A stretch of DNA of 64,000 nt from Margaritifera margaritifera (Eukaryota; Mollusca; Bivalvia; Unionida; Margaritiferidae), in contig JAQPZY010001561.1 of NCBI GenBank assembly GCA_029931535.1, forward strand, positions 3,194,001-3,258,000, read 5' to 3'. Below are positions 49,669 through 59,058 of this stretch, piece by piece. The position numbers were made by a program, and so were the translations under genes. The notes below the pieces were generated by a model. The model was not told the origin of the DNA and did not search any database. It saw only the letters and a program-made list of their open reading frames with translations. Each line of letters begins with the position of its first letter. The stretch's first letter is position 1.

Positions 49669-49915
49669 AATGCGGTTTTGTATTTAACATATACCTCTTT
49701 TTTACGCTTTCATAATAATTTTAGCTTTTTATAGTATGAATGAAATTCAAAACAAATCAGGATTTATACAAGTTTGAGTCGGTGCGTCTATGAATATCGA
49801 CTAGCGGACATAAATGAAAACGCCTAAATAGTTCCGATCTGGCTGCGTGATACGAAAATACGGATTGAACACATGTATCGAACGCCAAATCAACCATGTA
49901 ATATTAAATGAGTAT
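49669..49915. other. Unassigned sequence
   Basis: AT-rich with no recognisable element. Confidence 0.55.
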
Positions 49916-50150
49916 GTAATAAATACATTGTTCTGAGCTATTGATTTTCTACGCTCTTGTACGTAATAAACACATTGTACTGAGCTAATGATTTTCTACG
50001 CTGTTGTATGTAATAAATACATTGTACTGAGATATTGATTTTCTACGCCCTTGTATGTAATAAATACATTGTACTGAGCTATTGATTTTCTACGCCCTTG
50101 TATGTAATAAATACATTGTACTGAGCTATTGATTTTCTACGCTCTTGTAT
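49916..50150. repeat. 47-bp minisatellite, 5 exact-length copies
   Basis: GTAATAAATACATTGTACTG + AGCTATTGATTTTCTACGC. Units start at 49916, 49963, 50010, 50057 and 50104. Confidence 0.95.
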
Positions 50151-50307
50151 GTGTGGAAAAAGTCCCAAATATATAAAAGAATGAGAAATTAAATATGTAA
50201 AAGGACCAATGTTTCTGAGAGACAAAATAATAATGGCAAAAGAATATTCGTTAAGGAAATAAAACAAAAATGTCTATAAATGACTCACTTAAACAAACTG
50301 ATGGTAG

Positions 50308-50372
50308 ACACAATAATTCGAGGTGGGTGAGGTAAGGTTGACACCAATAGTCGGGGTGGGTGAGGTAAGGTT
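50308..50372. repeat. Short direct repeat, 2 copies
   Basis: GGTGGGTGAGGTAAGGTT occurs twice about 31 bp apart. Confidence 0.8.
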
Positions 50373-50473
50373 CAGATTGGTGCTGGGTAAACTCTGACCC
50401 TTTTAATATATGTAACGACGTCTGACTGTATCATTTTAACTTCGTTGATTGTTTTCAACGGTTTTACATACAT

Positions 50474-50960
50474 TTCAATATGTATGTCTTTTCTGTCGTT
50501 CTGTCTGTCTGTATTTCAATATGTGTGTCTTTTCTGTCGTTCTGTCTGTATTTCAATATATATGTATTTTCTGTCGTTCTGTCTGTATTTCAATATATAT
50601 GTCTTTTCTGTCGTTCTGTCTGTCTGTATTTCAATATGTATGTTTTTTTCTGTCGTTCTGTCTGTATTTCAATATGTATGTCTTTTCTGTCATTCTGTCT
50701 GTATTTCAATATATCTGTCTTTTCTCTCGTTCTGTCTGTCTGTATTTCAATATGTATGTCTTTTCTGTCGTTCTGTCTGTCTGTATTTCAATATGTATGT
50801 CTTTTTTGTCGTTCTGTCTGTCTGTATTTCAATATGTTTGTCTTTTCTGTCTTTCTGTCTGTCTGTATTTCAAAATGTATGTCTTTTCTGTCGTTCAACC
50901 TGTCTGTATCTCACCATGTATGTCCTTTTTTTGTCGTTCTGTCTGTCTGTATTTCGGATG
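50474..50960. repeat. 37/41-bp minisatellite, about 12 copies
   Basis: TCAATATGTATGTCTTTTCT + GTCGTTCTGTCTGTAT. Units differ by the presence of one extra GTCT, hence the two lengths. All three plus frames are open (200 to 288 codons) and the longest continues into unique sequence to 51346, but the residues are Cys/Phe/Ser/Val-rich repeat translation with no start context or domain that would support a gene. Confidence 0.92.
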
Positions 50961-51524
50961 ACATATACCATCGTTTATGGACATTTTATTTTGTTGAAGA
51001 GAAAAATGTGTCAGCCCAACCGTTTATTAGGACGGTGGGTGGAGTAGGCCGGCAATCGTTTAAAATGCGGCTTCTGTATTTTTCTTGGAGACAATTAATA
51101 CATAGATACATGTATGCATCTGTGTGGTTGTGCATTTGGATCGTCTATCATTCTGCCTTGGTGTTTACTCCTGTTGGTGATCTGTGTGATTATCATACGT
51201 GTATTTTCTCTGTTTTTTATATTATTTGTTTGTTTGCTTTTTTTTTATTATTATGTATAAAGAGCGGAGAGTTAATACAAAACACCGGTGCCAAAGGTGA
51301 AGGAACTAATTCAGGTTTTTTTTATTCGAAGACAGTTCCCTCGTAATTGAATTTGGCACATAAGTGGATCATCTAATTATGAACGCTAAGGTTGTATCCT
51401 ATGTCAATTAATTGCAAAATTTTTATACAAGTAATAATCCAGGTATGCACGACATGACATTAGGACAATGAAGCTTGTCTTACCGTCAGGAAATGATATA
51501 CAGTATACACCGTTATAAATCTGT
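50961..51524. other. Unassigned sequence
   Basis: T-rich stretches, no recognised gene. The open frame entering from the repeat at left ends at 51346. Confidence 0.6.
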
Positions 51525-51650
51525 CTGAACCACCTTGTTAGCGTGCCGGATTCACAATCAGTGGTCGCGGGTTTGAATCTTGTGTCGGCTGCAGTGGTGT
51601 ATCTGTGGGTGAAGCACTTTAATCCCATTTCATCGGCACTAAATATTGAT
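51525..51650 (+). mobile_element. tRNA-derived SINE
   Basis: TTAGCGTGCCGGATTCACAA, then TCAGTGGTCGCGGGTTTGAA, resembles the second half of a tRNA with a B box (GGGTTTGAATCTT). It continues into GGGTGAAGCACTTTAATCCC, a core shared in form with the SINEs near 30.4, 30.6 and 41.25 kb. Confidence 0.65.
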
Positions 51651-51860
51651 ATATATTAAAAAACCCAACAAATAACTAATAAAACATAAACTGAATCATG
51701 TTTCTTTTAAATTATATATTAGCTTTACATAGATTTTTTTTTAAAAATTCGTATACGTGGTCGAAAACTTGGAAGGCCAACACCCTGCTTGAAAAGGAAG
51801 CAACAGCAATGGCATACGATACGGCCCTATTCCGTCTGTACAAATAAGAAGAACTTGTTC

Positions 51861-51891
<31 letters not shown>

Positions 51892-51897
51892 TTGATA
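51861..51897. repeat. AAT microsatellite
   Basis: Pure ATA/AAT triplets, about 11 units. Confidence 0.95.
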
Positions 51898-51959
51898 ATA
51901 ATCACCAAACTATCAATAAAGGATATGTACTAACTTTTATCGTTATTTACCCTTATCTT

Positions 51960-52011
51960 CTATTCATTCTCTCTATCTCCCTCTCTCCCTCCCTCTCTCT
52001 CTCTCTCTCTC

Positions 52012-52067
<56 letters not shown>
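51960..52067. repeat. CT microsatellite
   Basis: Imperfect then pure CT repeat directly abutting the tRNA-like head region of the SINE at 52068. The A box region is missing and CT sequence stands in its place. Confidence 0.95.
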
Positions 52068-52071
<4 letters not shown>

Positions 52072-52275
52072 ATCACTGACATCTCACCTCTGTCCACGTG
52101 GGTTCGAGTCTCGGGCTCGGCCAACGTGGGTATGTGAGAAAACTTGCCAGCAGCTTCCCGTGGGTCGGTGGTTCTTCCCGGGGTTTTATCGGGTTCTTCC
52201 TCCACCAAATATACTGGCCGCCATGTATAGCCTATCATGTGCTGAAAAATGGCGTTAAGCCCATAACAACCAACC
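52068..52275 (+). mobile_element. SINE family A, plus strand
   Basis: ATCACTGACATCTCACCTCT, GTCCACGTGGGTTCGAGTCT (B box), CTTGCCAGCAGCTTCCCGTG, GGTGGTTCTTCCCGGGG, CACCAAATATACTGGCCGCC and GGCGTTAAGCCCATAACAAC. It is nearly the complement of 63108-63300. The A box end is lost in the CT tract. Confidence 0.88.

Positions 52276-52335
<60 letters not shown>
52276..52335. repeat. CT microsatellite at SINE tail
   Basis: Pure CT repeat between the SINE tail (CCAACCAA) and the dispersed repeat that begins at 52336. Confidence 0.95.
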
Positions 52336-52337
<2 letters not shown>

Positions 52338-52985
52338 CGTATGCTGTGCTGAGTTAAACGTCTATTAATTAATTAATCAAACAATTATTTCTGAGCAAAT
52401 CCATTCATCAGAAAAATTTTATTCCTCCTCCATCATCTTTCATCTTCTTCTCATCCCTAGACAAGTACTTATGATTAGATAAAGATAATGAACTCTTTTA
52501 CTGTCCCTATTTAAAGAGGCAAATATATCTTAAGCAAAATAATGACTAGTTCTTGTTAAAAGCTATTGCATGTGACTGATGTTGAACTTTGACCTTTTAG
52601 AACTATTTCAAGCTCTATAAAAGAATGATGCGAGGTGTTAGATATTGTTCTTGGATCTTTTGTAAAGGCCGCACCCGATGTAACCTCTATTGAATTAGCA
52701 TTAAATTAATTGAATCAATGTTTAAAATAGATTTGTTTGTAATACATTGTTTGTAACACATTGTTGACTGGGTACAGTATTTTTTTTTTCAAAACTTTGC
52801 TCGTGATTTTAGTAAATATCACCAATAAGATCTAGGACCATACTGGGATATGACATGTACAGGCAATACCTATCATCTAATCAAGGTAGGCTCCATTCAA
52901 ATTTACGTTTCTGCTTCTTCAATCATCTCTCACTTTCTCTCATCAATGCATTTGCTGTCTGTCCAGTTCTCTCTCCCCCTCTCTG
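52336..52985 (+). mobile_element. Dispersed repeat B-A, uninterrupted copy
   Basis: Left part (52336-52742) aligns with 53640-54040 (landmarks CTGTCCCTATTTAAAGAGGC, AGCAAAATAATGA, AAGGCCGCACCCGATG). Right part (52758-52985) aligns with 61870-62035 (GACTGGGTACAGTA, GATTTTAGTAAATATCA, TACAGGCAATACCTATCATC, GTAGGCTCCATTCAAATTTA). So this copy joins two parts that are 7.8 kb apart in the other copy. Function unknown; no open frame of note. Confidence 0.85.
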
Positions 52986-53495
52986 TCTCTCTCTCCGTCT
53001 CTGTCTTTGTCTGTCTGTTTCTCTGTCCTACACAAAAAAAACTGTGGCTATGTACAAGGTCTATTTGATGCCGTCTGGAATCGAGCCCAGTTTGTTTCTC
53101 TCTCTAAATAGCGCACACATGACACAAGACTCAAAGGTTTGGATCAGCTGCGCTGGTTAGCTAGTGGCCTCATACCAAGACAGCTACCTCCTCCACTTAC
53201 TTTGACATTCGTCCTCGAGTGTCACGCAGATTCACATCTCAGGGCGGTCGAATTGCATTCACAACCAGGCTACTAGCTACAGAGTGTTAGGCGAGCCCTC
53301 AAATATAACGGGAGTGGAGATACGAAGTGTAACTGTCGTCGCTGTTCGTCAGTCTTAAGGTCAGACGCATATGCCACTAAAAAGTCCCGTTTAGCTAATC
53401 CGGTTAGTAATTTGATCTCATACAGCTAAACCAATACACGACAATCGCTGCTTTTACAGAGTATCCAATTCTCTTTCGTACATTCACACACTCAT

Positions 53496-53498
<3 letters not shown>
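52986..53498. other. Unassigned sequence, CT-rich at left
   Basis: CT- and GTCT-rich at 52970-53030, then moderately GC-rich unassigned sequence. ATCGAGCCCAG (about 53080) may be a decayed SINE B box. Confidence 0.5.

Positions 53499-53575
<77 letters not shown>
53499..53575. repeat. CT microsatellite
   Basis: Pure CT repeat of about 38 units directly before the SINE core at 53579. Confidence 0.96.
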
Positions 53576-53576
<1 letters not shown>

Positions 53577-53578
53577 AT

Positions 53579-53690
53579 GCTGTGTGTCTCTGGGCACGAC
53601 ATTTTAAGTTCTTGCATAGGCACGAAATAGTCTTTTGTCTGCTGATATGGCGTCAAACACCAATCAATCAAGCAATTAATCAATAAATCA
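53579..53690 (+). mobile_element. SINE core and tail
   Basis: GTGTGTCTCTGGGCACGACA, TTTTAAGTTC and GATATGGCGTCAAACACCAA TCAATCAAG resemble the core and 3' tail of tRNA-derived SINEs such as the one at 30478-30660. The tRNA-like head is missing. Confidence 0.6.
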
Positions 53691-54040
53691 TTTCTGATCA
53701 AATCTATTCATCAGGAAGACACTTGTTCCTCCTCCGCCATCTCTCCTCTATTCGTCGTCCTTAATTAAGTCATTTCAATTAGATGAAGTTAATATACTCT
53801 TTCACCGTCCCTATTTAAAGAGGCATATATATATCTGTTCAGCAAAATAATGATCCGGTCTAGTCAAAAGCTACTTTACGTGCTTAGTGTTGACATCTGA
53901 CCTGTTAGTACCGTCTGATGGTGTATAGTAAAGAGAGCGTTGTATTTTATATTGTTATTGAATCTTTTGTCAAGGCTACACCCGATGTGTCAGCCATTGA
54001 ATTGGGTTTAAATAACTGAATCAGAATATATTTGTTTATA
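53640..54040 (+). mobile_element. Dispersed repeat B-A, split copy, left part
   Basis: Aligns with 52336-52742 on the same strand and stops at TTTGTTTATAA, where the AATG tail of the LINE relic begins. The right part resumes at 61870. Confidence 0.85.
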
Positions 54041-54042
54041 AA

Positions 54043-54099
54043 TGAATGAATGAATGAATGAATGAATGAATGAATGAATGAATGAATGAATGAATGAAG
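54043..54099. repeat. AATG microsatellite, LINE 3' tail
   Basis: About 14 units of AATG (ATTC on the LINE strand). Short tandem tails are typical of several non-LTR retrotransposon clades, and the position at the 3' end of the minus-strand LINE relic fits. Confidence 0.85.
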
Positions 54100-54503
54100 T
54101 TTAATTGCATAAAATCAAATTGTACATTGCAAGTATATATAATAAACATTACATAGAATTTTATGGTGGCGCAGAAATTTAGACATTTGGTAAAACGCAT
54201 ATATAGTATTACAGATCTATGTTCGCATTATGCAATAGGAAGAAGACTTTAAATGTAACATGTATTTTTACTTTAATTGTACATACCGTAAGTTATTAAT
54301 AATTATGGTTTCAGGGAAATTTGCAGCATTCAAAAATATATATGTTCATTTAAAATCCGATATAAATTTACAACATATTAGCTATAATAGTGCCTGTCAG
54401 TCATTAGATTAGATCTTAATGAAAACTACTCTGTATATTGAATTATCTGTATTTTGGATAACATGACTATGTTAACAATATAATAATTCAATCACTTTGT
54501 ACA

Positions 54504-54713
54504 TACCGTATATACTCCCGTATAAGCCGATACCAACTGCAAACTGCATAGATCCAGATCTGCCGTCGCATAATACGCCGGCAGATCTAGGTCTATGCAG
54601 TTTGTAAGGACTAATCAGTAGAACAAACAACATAGACCCTGATCTGCTGGCGCATTATGCGACGGCAGGTCAGGGTCTATGTTGTTTGCATTTATACGGT
54701 AGTATATACGGTA
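54504..54713. mobile_element. Double-hairpin foldback element (210 bp)
   Basis: Ends are inverted repeats TACCGTATATACTCCCGTAT and, at the right, ATACGGTAGTATATACGGTA (one mismatch in 22 bp). Inside are two separate hairpins: one with arms GCAAACTGCATAGATCCAGA / TCTAGGTCTATGCAGTTTG around CGTCGCATAATACGCCG, the other with arms CAAACAACATAGACCCTGAT / GTCAGGGTCTATGTTGTTTG. The second hairpin is also a diverged inverted copy of the first. ACTTTGT on both sides (54494, 54713) is a candidate target duplication. It sits in the LINE C-terminal region. Confidence 0.85.
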
Positions 54714-54719
54714 CTTTGT

Positions 54720-55140
54720 CATAAGCAAAATCGAAGATCTATGTTCTCAATTCCAATCGGAGAATAACTTTCACACTCAATGATAAACGTCGAGTACATT
54801 ACAAAATGGACACAGTCCGTGTTCAACAGGAGTAGGATGTGTGTGGTCTGTTCCGTCTACCAGTTTACATATGCAAATTATACCTATATGAAATTATGTC
54901 TTTATGCAAATTATGTAATTGCGTTCTTGGTTTTGAAATAGCTTTCGAATTTCTTTATTTTAATCAAATTTAAATATCCTATATATTCCAACTCCAAAAA
55001 GACAAATCTACCTATAGCCTAGATCTTAGGGATTTGTCTATCTTTGAATGACAATTTTGAACAAACTGGATAGCTAGACTGTTGTTTTTTGGGTTTTTTT
55101 TTTTTTTTTGTAAATTGATGCAAATAACTTTGTGTTGCCA
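54720..55140 (-). pseudogene. LINE ORF2 C-terminal region, decayed
   Basis: On the minus strand the frame around 54799-54830 reads VEHGLCPFCNVLDVYH, resembling the C-x-x-C...H...C motif near the C terminus of many LINE ORF2 proteins. Before it, KKFRKAISKPRTQLHNLHKD (about 54980-54920, frame changes needed) resembles the usual RxR-LSSHKLxIETGRY region. Stops and frameshifts are present. The hairpin element at 54504-54713 interrupts the downstream part. Confidence 0.55.
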
Positions 55141-55142
55141 AC

Positions 55143-55640
55143 AGATTGGTTATTCAAACCTTCTCCAAGTCATATATCATTTAGTAATTGATTGTTCTGA
55201 TATTGAGCGATAAGCTCCGCCTACTTAGTTACTGTGGCTACGGCTCACAAGCTATCGTCAAAATGACGGATTCAGTAGCATCAGAAAACAGATTCATTGG
55301 TAAATATTCCCAACAATATTTCTGAAACTTTCCTACCTAATTGCAAGAACGTTTCAGGTCGTGTGTTAAAAGAAAGTCTTGAAATACACACAAGGATATA
55401 TTCATAAAATTTGGATTTTCGATGGCGAAAATCAGGTGAAGGTTGCAGCACGTTTCTGGAGGTCTAAGAGAAAGAACGAACATTCTCACAAACTTCAAGT
55501 AGACATTTCGCTAGAATAGGAAAAAATAACAGAAATCTTTCTGTTCTTGCAAAGTTGGGCATGTTTATTAATTAAATCAGAATTTCTACTATTACTTCAG
55601 TAATGTGTTTTTTATTTTTATTTTTTTAATTTAAAATAAA
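55143..55640. other. Unassigned block within the LINE relic, exon-like stretch
   Basis: Does not match the LINE frames on either side and may be a later insertion. It holds GCTCCGCCTACTTAGTTACT, then CAAAATGACGGATTCAGTAG ... CAGATTCATTGGTAAAT: a start codon in good context, 13 codons (MTDSVASENRFIG) and a GTAAAT donor-like sequence. This could be a first exon carried by a DNA transposon, or chance. I see no terminal repeats. Confidence 0.35.
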
Positions 55641-57300
55641 GCTTTCGTTATGTGTAATAATCAAGCGTGGTCATGTGCTTGTGAGCAAATGTGGTGGATA
55701 GCAACGCATTACTACGCAGTGAATTCGATGCCTATTTTTGATTGGTCAAAAATACTTAATGTGCCCGGTTTGATTGACATGTCGGAACTATCCATTGTCT
55801 TACCGAGCACGCCCAATTCTATTTCACATGGTAATACTCTAGATCAGACTTCATGAAACTATAGACAATATAAATAGATTTCCTAGTATTCAAACAAATA
55901 ATTTTTGTCCAATACTTATAAATACGATAATTTGTCTATAGGGACATTCTCCCCAATTCACCTTAAGCAAAGTCATTTTGCGTACATTTCCTCACCGCTA
56001 ATATTAGTTGTGCACTCTATCGACGGTATTTGCCCAGAAAAATTTCCATACTTCGGCACGATAATTCAAAATTTGGAACACTAGAATATCATATAATTTG
56101 CAATTTACTTTGCGAGATACGTCCCCAAATTTATAAAAATATTTCTCCATAGCAAAACCTGCTTTAGAAGCCTGTCCAGCAAGTGTTTCATATGTTTCAT
56201 TAAATGCACTACCCGAGGTAAAAACAATGCTCCCCCTCAAACAAGCAAAACAAACAAACAAAATAACTATTTCTATGTTATAATTTATCACAATCTGTAA
56301 TAATTCCGCCCATTCGAAATATGATGAGTTTTGTCTTGTTTCTTTTTACTTTTTTTGGCGTCATTTATTACAACAGCTACTAATTTGTTTCAAAACAATA
56401 TTGCTATATCATCTGCATAAATAATAAAGAAAACTTTCAATATAATTGCATTCGTCCATGTAGGCTAATTTTGTGGTTATTTCACTTCTAAATCGTAAAT
56501 ATAGGTTAAAAAAATGAGCATAAACATTCACCTTGCCGTACTCCAGTTACACACATAAATTCCTCAGACAATGTATTATTGTATCTTACAAAACTTTTAA
56601 CATTTTCATACATATAATGTATAATATCAATGTCCTCTGATCCCTAATTTGAGTAGTTTATACTATAATATGTCTATAACAACTTTATCAAATATTTTTG
56701 TAAAATCAATAAAAGCCCAATATAATTTCTTACCTGAATTTAGAAAATGAGTAATTAAACCATGCAATATAAAAATGTCATCCACAGTAGACATATTCTA
56801 TCAGAACTCAAGCTGAACTTCGATATCAGTTTAATAATCCTCTGTCTACGCTATAGGTATATTGTTTAGAATACGTGTGAAAAGTTTACATAATAGACTT
56901 AATAGAATGATGCCGCTTTAATTTTCAACCTCATTAATTTACCCTTTTTTATAAATAGGGATAATGATGTCAGACCAGTTTTCAGAAAAGAATCGTGTAT
57001 TGAAACTAGCACTAAATTATTCTGACAAATATGTCCGTAATACATCACAACCATGAATTTATTCAAAAATCATTTATCAATTTGTGCTCTTTCAACGTGT
57101 TTAATCTCAAACGACTTTACTGATCTCTTCTTCTGTAATATTGACATACAATTATTCATAAATAATTTGAAGATCCCCCCTTACATATTCATTATAAAAT
57201 TCAATGATATCATCAACAACATTAAAAAAGGACCCATATTTATATCAGTAGTTAGGGAAAAAGTTGCAAATTTATAAACAGTTATTTCAATCGTTTGTTT
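55641..57300 (-). pseudogene. Decayed non-LTR reverse transcriptase (LINE ORF2)
   Basis: A non-LTR reverse transcriptase would copy the element's RNA at a nicked target. Reading the minus strand across frames gives FSENWSDIIIPIYKKG (56990-56941), STVDDIFILHG (about 56790), AFIDFTKIFDKV (about 56716-56681), VRQGECL (about 56541-56520) and YADD (56419-56408), the catalytic aspartate motif, in the order expected for RT motifs 1 to 5. Downstream, ASKAGFAMEKYFYKFGDVSR and LNYRAEVWKFFWANTVDRVH (56180-56010) match the region after the palm. Further on, GELGRM-like and NWACSVRQ sequence (55980-55780) continues the protein. Many stops and frame changes show it is dead. The clade is not settled; the ORF1 type and tail leave CR1-, L1- or RTE-related groups open. 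Confidence 0.85.
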
Positions 57301-57479
57301 AACAGCTCCTTCTTTTAGCAGTAGCCAATATTCTTTAGCATTGTTTAAACGCGCATCAATTTTTATTTTTTATTTTTTTATTTTGTATTGTCAATTAATC
57401 AACTGAGCCCTACACTGCTTAATATGTTTCTTTAGGGCTGTACTTGTTTCTACCATGCGTATCTTATCTGTCTCATTTC

Positions 57480-57809
57480 GTCTCTAAATATTTCAGCATC
57501 GAGTAAATTGCTTTCTTTTAGTTCCCATTCTACGTCAAACCAGGGAGAATCTAAATGTTACCGATTATGATCGCTTATTTGACGCTTTGATACTTGGCGC
57601 TTTAGAAACAAAGCATCCGCGACAGAACAAACAAATTCAACAAATTTCATAATCCAACCGCTAATTGTATAATGATTTATATTTGAATCAGAAATGTTAC
57701 ACAATATTTCATCAATTTTCAGTTTTACAAACAACGAATTTAACTTATTGATAAAATCGTCAACCATTTCGGGATTACGTACGTATTTACAACAAGACAT
57801 TATGACCAT
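57480..57809 (-). pseudogene. LINE ORF2 segment between endonuclease and RT
   Basis: The minus frame 57809-57561 reads through FINKLNSLFVKLKIDEILCN and later SVADALFLKR, followed by SPWFDVEWELKESNLLDAE (about 57540-57490). PWFDxEC...K-type sequence is typical just upstream of the RT in many LINEs. It stops within 110 bp of the 31-bp array, which seems to take the place of the endonuclease part. Confidence 0.6.
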
Positions 57810-57893
57810 TCATATGTATCAACTCATTAGCCAATTCGGATTTACATACGTACTTCAACGAGACATTATGATCATTCATATGTATACAATCAT
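57775..57893. repeat. About 60-bp direct repeat, 2 copies
   Basis: GATTACGTACGTATTTACAA ... GACATTATGACCATTCATAT is repeated as GATTTACATACGTACTTCAA ... GACATTATGATCATTCATAT, immediately left of the 31-bp array. Confidence 0.85.
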
Positions 57894-57911
57894 TGTTTTT
57901 ACTATTATTTC

Positions 57912-59058
57912 ATCTAAATATATCTAGGTCTAATGTTATTTCATCTAGAGATATCTAGGTCTAATGAAATTTGATCTAGCGATATCTGGGTCTAATGAAA
58001 TTTCACCTAGAGATATCTAGGTCTAATGAAATATGATCTAGAAATATCTAGGTCTAATGAAATATGATCTAGAGATATCTAGGTCTAATGTTATTTCATC
58101 TAGAGATATCTAGGTGTAATGAAATTTCACCTGGAGATATCTAGGTCTAATGAAATTTCATCTAGAGATATCTAGGTCTAATGTTATTTCATCTAGAGAT
58201 ATCTAGGTCTTAAGTAATTTCATCTAGAGATATCTATGTCTAATGTAATTTCATCTAGAGATATCTAGGTCTAATGTAATTTCACCTAGAGATATCCAGG
58301 TCTCATGAAATTTCATCTAGAGATATCTAGGTCTAATGTTATTTCATCTAGAGATAGCTAGGTCTCATGAAATTTCATCTAGAGATATCTAGGTCTAATG
58401 TTATTTCATCTAGAGATAGCTAGGTCTCATGAAATTTCATCTAGAGATATCTAGGTCTAATGTTATTTCATCTAGAGATATCTAGGTCTCATTAAATTTC
58501 ATCTAGAGATATCTAGGTCTAATGTTATTTCATCTAGAGATATCTAGGTCTAATGTTATTTCATCTAGAGATATCTAGGTCTAATGTTATTTCATCTAGA
58601 GATATCTAGGTCTAATGTTATTTCATCTAGAGATATCTAGGTCTAATGTTATTTCATCTAGAGATATCTAGGTCTCATGAAATTTCATCTAGAGATATCT
58701 AGGTCTAATGTTATTTCATCTAGAGATATCTAGGTCTCATGAAATTTCATCTAGAGATATCTAGGTCTAATGTTATTTCATCTAGAGATATCTAGGTCTA
58801 ATGTTATTTCATCTAGAGATATCTAGGTCTCATGAAATTTCATCTAGAGATATCTAGGTCTAATGTTATGTCATCTAGAGATAGCTAGGTCTCATGAAAT
58901 TTCATCTAGAGATATCTAGGTCTAATGTTATTTCATCTAGAGATATCTAGGTCTAATGTTATTTCATCTAGAGATAGCTAGGTCTCATGAAATTTCATCT
59001 AGAGATAGCTAGGTCTCATGAAATTTCATCTAGAGATATCTAAGTGTAATGAAAAACT
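57912..59058. repeat. 31-bp minisatellite, about 37 copies
   Basis: ATCTAGAGATATCTAGGTCT + AATGTTATTTC. 36 unit lengths fit exactly between the first and last starts (57912, 59029). Two unit types (AATGTTATTTC and CATGAAATTTC) alternate over much of the array. Each unit contains the palindromes TCTAGA and AGATATCT. Several units carry AGATAGCT. Confidence 0.95.

Noticed and set aside
50445..51346. 288-codon Cys/Phe-rich frame as a secreted or membrane protein
   Set aside because: The first two thirds are translated minisatellite open in all three frames; the unique tail has no domain and no splice evidence.
55650..55856. 68-codon plus-strand frame with many Trp and Cys residues
   Set aside because: It is antisense to sequence that reads as LINE ORF2 (NWACSVRQ region) on the minus strand.
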